DNA of 64,000 nt, from the NCBI GenBank assembly GCA_964608315.1, contig CAZSNF010000016.1, forward strand, positions 1 to 64,000, given 5' to 3'. The stretch is from VXPQ01 sp964608315 (lineage in GTDB: Bacteria; Bacteroidota; Rhodothermia; Rhodothermales; VXPQ01). Shown piece by piece: positions 17,454-26,904 of the stretch. The notes under the pieces are model-generated. The model saw nothing but the letters and a program-made list of their open reading frames with translations, did not search any database and was not told the origin of the DNA. Every line of letters starts with the position of its first letter. Position 1 is the stretch's first letter. Made by a program: the position numbers and the translations under genes.

Positions 17454-18794
17454 ATGAAATCATCATATTGCTCCATCGCAGGTCTGTTGCTGTCTGCGCT
17501 TGTTCTTTCGGGATGCCAGTCGAGCGCCGAAGCCCCTTCCGTCGAAGGGCCGGTCAAGATGGAACTGCGGCAGGTGGATGGCCGCTATGAACTTTTCAGG
17601 GATGGCGAGCCTTTTTACATCCACGGCGCAGGCCTTGAATTCGGCGACATAGAGCGGCTGGCTCAGCACGGGGCCAATTCGTTCAGAACGTGGCGCACGG
17701 ACAACGGACGGGATACGGGGGAGGAGGTGCTGCAGCGTGCTCAGGAGGCGGGTCTGGCGGTTACGATGGGCCTGGAGATCGCCCGGGAGCGCGAAGGCGA
17801 AGGACGGGGCATTTTCGGATTCGACTACGACGACGAAGAGGCTGTGGCGGAACAACTCGAACGGATTCGGGCGGAGGTCATGCAGTACAAGGACCATCCG
17901 GCGCTGATCATCTGGGGAATTGGCAACGAACTGAACCTCGGCGCCGCCAATCCTCGCGTGTGGGACGCCGTCAACGAAATCTCGGAAATGATTCACGAGA
18001 TCGATCCCAATCATCTGACCACCACCATGCTGGCCGGGATATGGAAGGAACTGGCCGACGATATAAAGACCCGGGCGCCCGACCTGGATCTGATCAGTAT
18101 CCAGATGTACGCGGATATCGAAAACCTGCCCCGGTACATTGAAGAAATCGGATGGGACGGGCCGTTCATGGTTACCGAGTGGGGCGCCACCGGCCATTGG
18201 GAGATTCCGACCACGCCCTGGGGCGCCCCTGTGGAAAACAACAGTTCCGTCAAGGCCGATGATTACCTGCGGCGCTACCAGACCGTCATCGAACCGCTTC
18301 GGGACCAGTGCGTGGGATCGTATGTTTTTCTGTGGGGGCAGAAGCAGGAGCGGACGCCGACCTGGTACGGCATGTTCTTGCCCACCGGGGAAGAAACTGA
18401 AACGGTGGACGTGATGCATTACGTCTGGAATGGCGCGTGGCCGGAGAACCGGAGTCCTCGCCTGGAGCAGATGCTGCTGAACGGGCAGGAAGCCCCCGCC
18501 GGCATTTATCTTCGTCCCGGGGAATCCTATCCGGCGCTGGTCTCGTCCACTGACCCGGACGGCGATGCGCTCCGGTACGAATGGGAAGTGCGCCGGGAGA
18601 GCACGGCGCAAAGCGAAGGCGGCGACGACGAGGAGGTTCCCGAACATATAGCAAACGTGCTGGATCGCACGGATACCCCGGAAGTCACGCTGACGGCGCC
18701 GGCCGAGGAAGGCGCGTACCGCCTCTTCGTATATGTGTATGACGGCGAGGGGCACGCCGCCCACGCCAATATTCCCTTCTACGTCGGGTCGTAA
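17454..18794 (+). CDS. Secreted clan-A glycoside hydrolase lipoprotein
   Basis: The product has 446 residues from ATG 17454. The lipobox LSGC places the lipidated Cys at residue 21. The body is a TIM-barrel glycosidase of the GH2/GH5 type: EPFYIHGAG-like opening, NSFRTWRTDNG, the acid/base Glu159 in GIGNELN, and the nucleophile Glu242 in MVTEWGATG. A C-terminal beta domain (about 345-446, DPDGDALRYEWEV) looks like a PKD or cadherin-like module. It probably cleaves a beta-linked polysaccharide at the cell surface or in the periplasm. The next gene starts two bases after its stop, which indicates translational coupling. Exact family and substrate are undetermined. Confidence 0.75.
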   Translation: MKSSYCSIAGLLLSALVLSGCQSSAEAPSVEGPVKMELRQVDGRYELFRDGEPFYIHGAGLEFGDIERLAQHGANSFRTWRTDNGRDTGEEVLQRAQEAGLAVTMGLEIAREREGEGRGIFGFDYDDEEAVAEQLERIRAEVMQYKDHPALIIWGIGNELNLGAANPRVWDAVNEISEMIHEIDPNHLTTTMLAGIWKELADDIKTRAPDLDLISIQMYADIENLPRYIEEIGWDGPFMVTEWGATGHWEIPTTPWGAPVENNSSVKADDYLRRYQTVIEPLRDQCVGSYVFLWGQKQERTPTWYGMFLPTGEETETVDVMHYVWNGAWPENRSPRLEQMLLNGQEAPAGIYLRPGESYPALVSSTDPDGDALRYEWEVRRESTAQSEGGDDEEVPEHIANVLDRTDTPEVTLTAPAEEGAYRLFVYVYDGEGHAAHANIPFYVGS

Positions 18795-18796
18795 TC

Positions 18797-21700
18797 GTGC
18801 GTGCATCCAGTGGGAATGGCGAATCCGGCAAAACGCCTGTGTTCGTGGGGGACGTTCCCGTGCGGCGTATGGACGGCCCGGTTACGGGCGCCTTTGTCGA
18901 ACTGGACGGCGAAACGTTCTACAAGATCGGACGGTGCGACCGGTTGCCTCCTTTCTTCATGTCGATGGTCAGCGACGGCGACCATTGGCTTTTCGCATCA
19001 AGCAATGGGGCGTTGACGGCGGGCAGAGGGACCGCGGGGCAGGCGCTTTTTCCCTATTGCACGGACGACAAGATCCACGATGCGCAGGATCGGGTGGGCG
19101 GAAAAACCATCCTGCTGGTGGAGCGACAGAACGGATACGCGTTGTGGGAGCCGTTTTCGGATCGGTATCGGGGGGCGTACGCCGTCGAGCGCAATCTGTA
19201 CAAGAGCCTGTACGGACACAAGATTCGCTACGAGGAAATCAATCGCGACCTCCAGCTTGTCTTCGCGTATACCTGGGCCGCCAGCCAGCAATTCGGTTTC
19301 GTTAAACGGTCGACGCTCCGCAATACCGGTTCCGTGCAGGCAAGCGTGAGGGTTCTGGACGGGATCCTGAATATTTTGCCATACGGCGTGCCCCAGGCTT
19401 TGCAAACCGACCGCAGCAATCTGGTGGACGCCTACAAGAAGAGCGAATGGCATGGCCCGGCGGGTCCGGCGCTGTTCGCATTGAGTTCCATTCCCGTGGA
19501 CAAGCCCGAACCGAGCGAGGCGCTCATGGCTACGGCGGCATGGTCCGCGGGGCTGGAGGCCGAGGCGCACCTCTTGTCTGCGGCGCAGTTGGACCGCTTC
19601 CGGCGGGGTTTGCCTGTGGAGCAGGAGCATGACGTGCGGGGCGTACGGGGAGCCTACTTCGTGCAGGCGACTTTCGAGGCGCCGCCCGGCGTCGAGCGCA
19701 TCTGGCATGTGGTGGCCGACGTTGGGCAGGGACCGGATCGGGCGGTTGCGTTGCGAGCCTTGCTGCGCGCGCATTTTCGGGGCGAGGCGGACATAGTCGC
19801 CCGGATAGAACAGGATGTCCGGGAAGGCGGCGAGCGCCTGGCCCGCCTCGTGGCCGCTGCGGACGGCATGCAGCAGACCGCCGAGCCCATGATGGCGGCG
19901 CGGCATTTTTCGCACGTGATGTTCAATGTGATGCGGGGTGGGGTATTCGTGGAGAATGGCCTGATATCCCGCTCCGATCTCGCCTCGTTTTTGCGCCGTC
20001 GCAATCGCCGGGTGACCGCCCGGCATGAGACATGGGTCGCCGGACTCCCCGACCGGACGCCGGTCAACTGGTTGCTTGCGGATGCAGCCGCCCTAAACGA
20101 TCCGCAGATGGAGCGGCTGTGCCATGAATATTTGCCGCTTACGTTCGGGCGCCGCCATGGCGATCCCAGCCGCCCGTGGAACCGTTTCGCCATCGATACG
20201 CACAACGAGGACGGCTCGCGCAAAATCGCCTACGAGGGCAACTGGAGGGACATTTTCCAGAATTGGGAAGCGCTGGCTTTTTCCTGGCCGGAATATGTCG
20301 AAAGCATGGTTTGCAAGTTCGTCAATGCGTCGACCCCCGACGGACACAATCCCTACCGCCTGACGCAGGACGGCGTCGACTGGGAGGTGCTCGATCCCAA
20401 CGATCCCTGGTCGTACATCGGCTACTGGGGAGATCATCAGATCGCCTATCTGCTCAAACTGCTTGAATGCTCCCGCGCGCATCATCCCGGCAGACTGGAG
20501 GAGTTTCTCGCGCGGAAAATATTCGCCTATGCGGATGTGCCGTACCGCATCCGACCGTACCGCGAGATCCTGGCCAATCCCCATGAAACGATCGATTTCG
20601 ACCGCGAATCGGCAGCGGGTTCCGCCCGCCGCGCGGCGGAGACAGGGGGAGACGGCAAACTGGTTCCGGGCGCCGACGGCGACCCGTATCTGGTGAACCT
20701 GGCCGAGAAACTGCTTGTCGCGATTCTGGCGCGGCTGGCCAGTTTCATCCCGGAGGGCGGTATCTGGATGAATACGCAACGTCCCGAATGGAACGACGCC
20801 AACAATGCGCTCGTGGGATACGGCGTGTCTATGGTTACGCTGTGTTACGTACGGCGTTTTGTGCGTGTCGTCGCTGATCTCTTCGCCGGTCTGCCGCGCG
20901 AAACCCTCGATCTTTCCGAAGAAGTGGCCGGTTTCATGGAGGCGATTTCCGAAGAGCTGGGCCGGTACGAGCATCTTGCAGCCGGAGTCTGGACCGACGA
21001 GGACCGGAAAAAGGCGATGGACGCGCTGGGCGAAGCGGGGAGCGCGTATCGCGTGAAGATATACGAGGATGGATTTTCCGGTAAGGCGCAGGCTGTGCGC
21101 CGCGATGCGGCGCTGACCTTGCTTGGGCGCGCTGCGGCGTTTGCGGAGCACAGCATCCGGGCCGCCCGGCGTCCCGACGGGTTGTTTCATGCCTACAGTC
21201 TGATGTCGGTTACGTCCCCGAAGACCGTAGCGCTCCGGTCCATGTACGCCATGCTGGAAGGGCAGGTCGCGGCGCTGAGCGCCGGGACGCTTTCGGGCAA
21301 GGAAGCGCTCGAGGTGTTATCGACGCTCAGGGCCGGGCCGCTGTATTGTCCGCGCCGGAACACCTATCTCCTGTACCCTGATCGGGCGCTGCCCCGGTTC
21401 ACCGAAAAGAACCGGATCGAAGCCGGTCGCGTGGAGGAAATCGCACTGCTCCGGTCGCTGGCCGGCGCGGGAGACCGCCGGTTGATCGTGCAGGACGAGG
21501 AAGGAGGATGGCATTTCAACGGCCTCTTCCGCAACGCGGACTCCGTACAAGCCGCCCTCGACGCCTTGCGGCGGGAAGGGTACGCCGAGGCGGTCGAACA
21601 GGACGGGGACGCGGTGCTTGCCCTGTTCGAGGACGTGTTCGATCACCGCTCGTACACCGGGCGCTCCGGAACCTTCTTCGGATACGAAGGGCTGGGAAGC

Positions 21701-22306
21701 GTGTACTGGCACATGGTGTCCAAATTTTTGCTTGCGGTCCTGGAGTGTTTTCGCGCGGCGGAAGACGCCGGGGAGGATATGGCGGTGCGGCAGGGACTGG
21801 CCGAGCACTACTACGCCATTCGCGGGGGATTGGGCATGCACAGAACGCCGGAGCAATTCGGGGCCTTCCCTTCCGATCCGTATTCCCATACCCCGGCGCA
21901 TGCGGGCGCGCAGCAACCGGGCATGACGGGACAGGTGAAGGAAGATATTTTGTGTCGTTGGGGCGAACTGGGAGTGCTCGTTCGAGAGGGCAGGATCCAT
22001 TTCCGGCCCACGCTGTTGCGCCACGGCGAATTTCTGACGCGCCCGGCCGAATTTCGCTGGTGCGATACGGAAGGACGCCTGCGGACCCTGGAACTCCTGC
22101 CGGGCATGCTGGCCTTCACCTGTTGCCAGACGCCCTTCGTTTACCGTGTGGCTGAGCGGGCGGCTATCCATATCGCGGACCGGGACGGCTCCACCCGCGC
22201 GTTGGACGGATTGGCGCTTGATCGCGCGTCCAGCGAAAGCATATTCCGCCGCGAAGGCGTTATCCGCAAGATTGAGGTAGCCCTTACGCCGGGCTGGAAG
22301 GGATAG
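18797..22306 (+). CDS. Large GH94-like (alpha/alpha)6 carbohydrate-active protein, possible glycoside phosphorylase
   Basis: The product has 1169 residues and no signal peptide, so it is cytoplasmic. Beta-rich N-terminal segments (for example FGFVKRSTLRNTGSVQASVR) and a helical C-terminal half match the architecture of GH94-type phosphorylases and the longer GH149 and GH161 families. PEWNDANNAL, with Asp667, resembles the DWND acid-catalyst motif of GH94. Other striking blocks are FFGYEGLGSVYWHMVSK and YSHTPAHAGAQQPGMTGQVK. Its GTG start is two bases from the preceding glycosidase stop. A role in phosphorolysis of imported beta-glucan oligosaccharides would fit, but this is inference from weak motif similarity. 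Confidence 0.5.
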   Translation: MRASSGNGESGKTPVFVGDVPVRRMDGPVTGAFVELDGETFYKIGRCDRLPPFFMSMVSDGDHWLFASSNGALTAGRGTAGQALFPYCTDDKIHDAQDRVGGKTILLVERQNGYALWEPFSDRYRGAYAVERNLYKSLYGHKIRYEEINRDLQLVFAYTWAASQQFGFVKRSTLRNTGSVQASVRVLDGILNILPYGVPQALQTDRSNLVDAYKKSEWHGPAGPALFALSSIPVDKPEPSEALMATAAWSAGLEAEAHLLSAAQLDRFRRGLPVEQEHDVRGVRGAYFVQATFEAPPGVERIWHVVADVGQGPDRAVALRALLRAHFRGEADIVARIEQDVREGGERLARLVAAADGMQQTAEPMMAARHFSHVMFNVMRGGVFVENGLISRSDLASFLRRRNRRVTARHETWVAGLPDRTPVNWLLADAAALNDPQMERLCHEYLPLTFGRRHGDPSRPWNRFAIDTHNEDGSRKIAYEGNWRDIFQNWEALAFSWPEYVESMVCKFVNASTPDGHNPYRLTQDGVDWEVLDPNDPWSYIGYWGDHQIAYLLKLLECSRAHHPGRLEEFLARKIFAYADVPYRIRPYREILANPHETIDFDRESAAGSARRAAETGGDGKLVPGADGDPYLVNLAEKLLVAILARLASFIPEGGIWMNTQRPEWNDANNALVGYGVSMVTLCYVRRFVRVVADLFAGLPRETLDLSEEVAGFMEAISEELGRYEHLAAGVWTDEDRKKAMDALGEAGSAYRVKIYEDGFSGKAQAVRRDAALTLLGRAAAFAEHSIRAARRPDGLFHAYSLMSVTSPKTVALRSMYAMLEGQVAALSAGTLSGKEALEVLSTLRAGPLYCPRRNTYLLYPDRALPRFTEKNRIEAGRVEEIALLRSLAGAGDRRLIVQDEEGGWHFNGLFRNADSVQAALDALRREGYAEAVEQDGDAVLALFEDVFDHRSYTGRSGTFFGYEGLGSVYWHMVSKFLLAVLECFRAAEDAGEDMAVRQGLAEHYYAIRGGLGMHRTPEQFGAFPSDPYSHTPAHAGAQQPGMTGQVKEDILCRWGELGVLVREGRIHFRPTLLRHGEFLTRPAEFRWCDTEGRLRTLELLPGMLAFTCCQTPFVYRVAERAAIHIADRDGSTRALDGLALDRASSESIFRREGVIRKIEVALTPGWKG

Positions 22307-22352
22307 CGCTGCCTTGTACCCTCTTATTTCCTGAAAAAAGTACGGTGACGCA

Positions 22353-23012
22353 ATGTCTGTCCTGCATCTTCGCGAAGCGGTCCTGAGCCGTATCCTTGCC
22401 ACTGGCGTGGTGGCTGTGGTGCGCTTGCCCGATGCGTCGCATGTGCTCCGCGTCGTGGACGCTATCCGGGAAGGAGGGGTTACCGCCATCGAAATCACCA
22501 TGACGACGCCGGGCGCCTTGCAGGCGATCACGGAGGTGGTCGGCAGTATGGATGATGTCGAGATCGGGGTGGGCTCCGTGCTGGATGCAGCGGGCGTGCA
22601 CCGGGCTGTCGACGCCGGCGCACGGTATGTGGTGAGTCCGGTGTACAAGAAGGAACTCATAGATGCGGCGCACGAACGGGACGTGCCTGTGATGCCGGGG
22701 GCTTTCTCCCCCACGGAAATCCTCGAAGCCACCGAGGCCGGCGCCGACGTAGTCAAGGTGTTTCCCTCCGGCGTGGTGGGTATGTCGTATTTCAGGGCGG
22801 TGCTGGCGCCCGTGCCCCATCTGAAATTGATGCCCACCGGGGGAGTATCTCCGGAGAATGCAGGCGACTGGATCCGCGCCGGGGCTGTTGCAGTGGGGGT
22901 GGGGTCTTCCCTGCTGGACAAGCAGGCCATCGCAGAAGGTAACTTCGGCAAGCTGACAGAAAACGCGCGCATGCTGCGCCGGAGCGTTGCGGAAGCGAAA
23001 AAGGAGGAATAA
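22353..23012 (+). CDS. eda: 2-dehydro-3-deoxy-phosphogluconate aldolase (KDPG/KHG aldolase)
   Basis: This is a 219-residue class I aldolase that splits KDPG to pyruvate and glyceraldehyde-3-phosphate, or acts on related 2-keto-3-deoxy acids. The catalytic glutamate is E47 in AIEITM and the Schiff-base lysine is K135 in ADVVKVFPSG; LMPTGGVSPEN is the phosphate loop. It lies 46 bases behind the GH94-like gene on the same strand. Its TAA stop directly abuts repeat R4, whose first base follows the stop codon. Confidence 0.92.
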   Translation: MSVLHLREAVLSRILATGVVAVVRLPDASHVLRVVDAIREGGVTAIEITMTTPGALQAITEVVGSMDDVEIGVGSVLDAAGVHRAVDAGARYVVSPVYKKELIDAAHERDVPVMPGAFSPTEILEATEAGADVVKVFPSGVVGMSYFRAVLAPVPHLKLMPTGGVSPENAGDWIRAGAVAVGVGSSLLDKQAIAEGNFGKLTENARMLRRSVAEAKKEE

Positions 23013-23204
23013 AAGGATACTCTGATCAAAACCGCTTTGATCAGCGCTTCGCGTTCGCACGCGAAGCGCCCTTCGGGAGGCTGCGAGAAGCACGCTGGCC
23101 GCGTCATTCCTCATTATGTGGGGCCTGCCACATTGCTTCGTCATTCCTTGCCGGGCGCACTTCTCGCAGCCTCTGAACTTCGCGGACTTAATCAGAGTAT
23201 CCTT
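23013..23204 (+). repeat. Terminal-inverted-repeat element, copy R4
   Basis: This 192-bp copy runs from AAGGATACTCTGATCAAA to TTAATCAGAGTATCCTT. It lacks the GTTGAAATCAGCGG block but keeps the central stem-loop: GAGGCTGCGAGAAG pairs with CTTCTCGCAGCCTC, enclosing ATGTGGGGCCTGCCACAT, itself a palindrome. It starts at the base after the eda stop codon. With the 3' flank to the sulfatase start, the gap is about 355 bases and no gene was seen in it. Confidence 0.9.
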
Positions 23205-23367
23205 AAAGGCGAAATCCGTTTGTCCCGCATGTATTTTACGGGGCGGAGGCATATTCTTCCGTTCGAACTTTTCTTAAAACAATACCCCCACCGATTCCAT
23301 GTTTGCTCCGATGCCTGATGCAATACGCCATCCGGCGTTTTTCGCGTTTCGATCCCACTCGCTTGCC

Positions 23368-24771
23368 ATGCGTTGCCTGGTTTGCACCGCATTTTTCCTA
23401 TGCCTGACGGCGTTCGCCGGGCGTCCGGCGGCGGCGCAGGCAGACCGTCCTCCGAATGTGGTGCTCATCTTTGCGGACGATCTCGGCTACGGCGATATCG
23501 GGGTATACGGGCACCCGACGATCCGCACGCCCCATCTGGACCGCATGGCGGCGGAAGGGATGAAATTCACCCAGTTTTATGTGGGCGCCTCGGTATGTAC
23601 GCCAAGCCGGGCCGCGTTGCTGACCGGTCGTCTGCCGATCCGGAGCGGCATGGTCAGCGATCAGCGCCGGGTGTTTTTTCCGGATTCCAAACTGGGCCTG
23701 CCGGCGCGCGAAATTACGATAGCGGAGGCGCTCAGGGAGGCCGGGTACGCTACGGGCATAGTAGGTAAATGGCATCTCGGTCATCTCGAACCGTTTCTTC
23801 CCACAAACCACGGTTTCGATTCCTACTACGGGATTCCCTATTCCAACGATATGGATCGCGTGGCGGGCGGCGAATGGCAGGAAATATTCTGGGATCCCAA
23901 ATCCGAATACTGGAATGTGCCGTTGCTGCGCGACACGGAGGTCATCGAGCGCCCGGTCAATCAGGAAACGATCACCCGGCGGTATGCGCAGGAGGCGGTG
24001 GCCTTCATCCGCGACCATGCCGGGGAGCCGTTTTTCCTGTACCTGGCGCATACCATGCCGCACACGCCGCTTTTCCGAAGCGCAGCGTTTGCCGGTCATA
24101 GCAAGGCGGGACTCTACGGGGACGTGATCGAAGAGATCGACTGGAGCGTAGGACAAGTCATGCAGGCGCTCGAGGAAGAGGGCATTGCGGAGAATACGCT
24201 CGTTTTTTTCACGAGCGATAACGGTCCCTGGCTTATTTTCCGGACGCACGGCGGTTCGGCGGGGCTTTTGCGGGACGGCAAGGGCACCACCTACGAGGGG
24301 GGCATGCGGTCGCCTGCGCTTGCATGGTGGCCGGGCACGGTACCGCCGGGAGCGGTGAATTCGGCGCTCGTGACGGCGATGGATGTGTTTCCCACGGTGC
24401 TGGGCATGGCGGGCGCGCCGGTTCCGGACGACCGCGCGATCGACGGGATGGATATTGGAAATATCCTTCGAGGAAGTGACGAGGACGCCCACGACATGAT
24501 CCTGTACTACCGGGGCACGCGCATTTTCGCCGCGCGGGTAGGGCCCTGGAAAGCGCATTTCATCACGCAGCGGGCCTACATCGGGGACAGTCCTGTGTCG
24601 CGCGATCCCCCGATTCTGAATCATCTGGAGCACGATCCCTCCGAACGGTTCGACGTATCCGCGGAGCATCCGGAGGTGCTGGAAGAGATTGCGGCGCGTG
24701 TAGCGGAGCACCGGGCCGGACTGGATCCCTGGCCGATCCAGCTTGACGCCCGCATCGAGATCGAGGAATAA
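23368..24771 (+). CDS. Secreted sulfatase (formylglycine-dependent, S1)
   Basis: The product has 467 residues from ATG 23368, giving a clean signal peptide MRCLVCTAFFLCLTAFAG ending near AAAQA; an in-frame ATG at 23299 is possible. The sulfatase signature CTPSR begins at Cys77, the residue converted to formylglycine, followed by AALLTGR. Metal ligands sit in FADDLGYGD near the N-terminus and FFTSDNGPW later. GIVGKWHLGH is the second signature. It resembles arylsulfatase A-type S1 enzymes acting on sulfated polysaccharides. The maturase gene is not in this window. It lies just upstream of the SDR/FAH pair. Confidence 0.9.
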   Translation: MRCLVCTAFFLCLTAFAGRPAAAQADRPPNVVLIFADDLGYGDIGVYGHPTIRTPHLDRMAAEGMKFTQFYVGASVCTPSRAALLTGRLPIRSGMVSDQRRVFFPDSKLGLPAREITIAEALREAGYATGIVGKWHLGHLEPFLPTNHGFDSYYGIPYSNDMDRVAGGEWQEIFWDPKSEYWNVPLLRDTEVIERPVNQETITRRYAQEAVAFIRDHAGEPFFLYLAHTMPHTPLFRSAAFAGHSKAGLYGDVIEEIDWSVGQVMQALEEEGIAENTLVFFTSDNGPWLIFRTHGGSAGLLRDGKGTTYEGGMRSPALAWWPGTVPPGAVNSALVTAMDVFPTVLGMAGAPVPDDRAIDGMDIGNILRGSDEDAHDMILYYRGTRIFAARVGPWKAHFITQRAYIGDSPVSRDPPILNHLEHDPSERFDVSAEHPEVLEEIAARVAEHRAGLDPWPIQLDARIEIEE

Positions 24772-24778
24772 ACGGAAT

Positions 24779-25585
24779 ATGAATCAGCATGCTTCGGATA
24801 TGCGGGAGGCGAATCGCCCCGGCGAGCGGCTTGCGGGCCGTACGGCGGTGGTGACCGGCGCGGCTTCAGGCATCGGGAAAGCTGCGGCGGAGTTGTTTGC
24901 GCGGGAAGGCGCCCGCGTGGCTCTGCTGGACGTGAACGAGGAGGCGGGCAGGGCGCTGGCCGCCGACCTGGGATCGTCTGCGGCTTTCTATGCCTGCGAT
25001 GTGTCCGACGGGGAGGCCGTGCATGAAACCTTCCAGGCTGTCGCCGGGGATCTGGCTCCCGTGGATGTGCTGTTCAACAATGCCGGCGTGTCCCATGTCG
25101 GCACGGTGGCGACAACCGCCGAAGAGGATTTCGACCGGGTCTACCGGGTCAACGTGAAGGGCGCGTATCATTGCCTCCAGGCCGCCGTGCAGGGGATGTG
25201 CGGGCGGGGCGGCGCCATCGTGAATATGGCCTCGACCGTGTCGACCATCGGCGTCCCGGATCGCTTCGCCTATTCGATGAGCAAGGGCGCCGTGCTGACC
25301 ATGACCCTTTCCGTGGCCTGCGACTACCTGCCGGAGGGCATACGGTGCAACGCCATTGCCCCTGCCCGCATTCACACCCCGTTCGTGGACGGGTATCTTG
25401 CGAAAAATTATCCGGGCAGGGAGCGGGAAATGTATGACCGGCTGGCCGCGGCGCAGCCCATCGGCAGGATGGGAACGCCGGAAGAAGTGGCGGAGCTGGC
25501 GTTGTACCTGTGCTCGGATGCGGCGGCGTTCGTTACCGGTTCGCTTTTTCCCATAGACGGGGGCGCTATTTTGCTTCGTCCCTGA
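24779..25585 (+). CDS. Short-chain dehydrogenase, probably 2-keto-3-deoxy-L-fuconate dehydrogenase
   Basis: This is a 268-residue NAD(P)-dependent SDR. TGAASGIG at 26-33 is the cofactor loop, NNAG follows near residue 101, and the catalytic Tyr165 and Lys169 are in YSMSK. The stretch VSTIGVPDRFAYSMSK is similar to the GVPNRF region I recall for the Xanthomonas 2-keto-3-deoxy-L-fuconate dehydrogenase. It is eight bases from the sulfatase gene and 29 bases from an FAH-family hydrolase that would act next in the same route. The substrate is therefore inferred as a 2-keto-3-deoxy-6-deoxyhexonate; related sugar-acid substrates are possible. Confidence 0.78.
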   Translation: MNQHASDMREANRPGERLAGRTAVVTGAASGIGKAAAELFAREGARVALLDVNEEAGRALAADLGSSAAFYACDVSDGEAVHETFQAVAGDLAPVDVLFNNAGVSHVGTVATTAEEDFDRVYRVNVKGAYHCLQAAVQGMCGRGGAIVNMASTVSTIGVPDRFAYSMSKGAVLTMTLSVACDYLPEGIRCNAIAPARIHTPFVDGYLAKNYPGREREMYDRLAAAQPIGRMGTPEEVAELALYLCSDAAAFVTGSLFPIDGGAILLRP

Positions 25586-25614
25586 TTCGTACGTATCACA
25601 GCCTTTGTTATCCC

Positions 25615-26511
25615 ATGCGACTCATTCGATTTGGTTCGCCCGGCGCCGAAAAGCCGGGACTTTTGCTTGCAGACGGAACCCGCGTGGACGCTTCCGCCGT
25701 GGCCCGCGACTACGACGAGGCGTTTTTCGCTGGGGATGGCATGACCCGCCTCCGGGCGTGGCTCGAATCGGGCAAGGCCGCCGATGCGCCGCGCGTCGAT
25801 GAAACCGTGCGCCTTGCGCCGCCAGTAGCCCGCCCGAGCAAGATTATCTGCATCGGACTGAATTACCACAAGCATGCGCAAGAGTCGAAGATGGCCGCGC
25901 CGGAGGAGCCCGTGTTGTTCATGAAGGCGAGTTCGTCGCTCAGCGGGCCGTTCGACCCCATCGTACTGCCGCGCGGCTCGAGAAAAACCGACTGGGAAAT
26001 CGAACTGGCCGCGATCGTCGGGCGGCGGGCGAAGTATGTATCGGAAAGCGATGCGCCGGACTGCGTAGCGGGGTATTCGATCATGAACGACGTTTCCGAG
26101 CGGCAATACCAGATCGAGCAGGGCGGGCAGTGGGTGAAAGGCAAGAGTTGCGACACCTTTTCTCCGCTGGGCCCCGCGCTCGTCACCCCGGACGAGATTG
26201 CGGACGTGCATGACCTGGACATGCGGCTTGCGGTCAACGGCGAGGAAATGCAGCGCAGTTCGACCGCGGATATGATCTTTCCCGTTCCTTTCCTCGTAAG
26301 CTACGTGAGCCGTTTCATGACGCTGCTTCCAGGGGATATTCTTTCCACGGGCACCCCGGAGGGGGTCGGGCTGGGCATGAAGCCCCCGAGGTATCTGCGG
26401 GTGGGTTATACGGTGGACCTGGAAATCGAGCGACTGGGGGCAATGCGGCAGGAAGCGGCGCCGCCCTGGGCGCCTGTCGGCAGGTCGTGGAATCCGGCGG
26501 CGGCGCGATAA
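25615..26511 (+). CDS. Fumarylacetoacetate hydrolase-family protein, probable 2,4-diketo-3-deoxy-L-fuconate hydrolase
   Basis: The product has 298 residues. An N-terminal lead domain (MRLIRFGSPGAEKPG) precedes the FAH catalytic domain with IICIGLNYHKHAQE, the metal-binding WEIELAAIVG, and DILSTGTPEGVGLG. This family hydrolyses a C-C bond in beta-diketo acids. Placed directly behind an SDR of the keto-deoxy-fuconate type, the likely reaction is 2,4-diketo-3-deoxy-L-fuconate to pyruvate and L-lactate. ATG 25615 begins at the conserved N-terminus. Nothing coding follows for about 530 bases. Confidence 0.8.
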   Translation: MRLIRFGSPGAEKPGLLLADGTRVDASAVARDYDEAFFAGDGMTRLRAWLESGKAADAPRVDETVRLAPPVARPSKIICIGLNYHKHAQESKMAAPEEPVLFMKASSSLSGPFDPIVLPRGSRKTDWEIELAAIVGRRAKYVSESDAPDCVAGYSIMNDVSERQYQIEQGGQWVKGKSCDTFSPLGPALVTPDEIADVHDLDMRLAVNGEEMQRSSTADMIFPVPFLVSYVSRFMTLLPGDILSTGTPEGVGLGMKPPRYLRVGYTVDLEIERLGAMRQEAAPPWAPVGRSWNPAAAR

Positions 26512-26865
26512 AGGCGAAAAGAGGGATTTCCCCGTACGAATAAGACGAATCCGCCGCAGCGGAGCTGGCCTTCTTGCGCCCTTGTCCCTGGGGGAGCGGG
26601 GCCGGGTTTCGATGAGCCCGCTACCCGATAGCGACCCAGGCATGATTTTTATCGAAAAATTATCCAATAATGAATTTTTTTGTTAAGGATGCTCTGCGCG
26701 CGCCCGCGTGCGGTTGCTCTTGCGATTGAACGAAACGTGATAAGGGAAGATTTGAGGGACATAGGGGCCGCGCGGGAAGTCGGGACGCCGCCGGGCGTCT
26801 TGCCTTAACATTTTTTCTCATCCTAAACCACTGTATAACATGTTTTTATATCAAAAAACAGATTA

Positions 26866-26888
26866 TTTCTCCAAAATATACGGAGAAA
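26866..26888. promoter_or_regulatory. Inverted repeat upstream of the promoter (possible operator)
   Basis: TTTCTCC (26866-26872) and GGAGAAA (26882-26888) form a perfect 7-bp inverted repeat with a nine-base AT-rich centre. It ends 17 bases before the -35 box, a common place for an activator or repressor site. Confidence 0.4.
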
Positions 26889-26904
26889 CTTTTCCGATCC
26901 GTGT

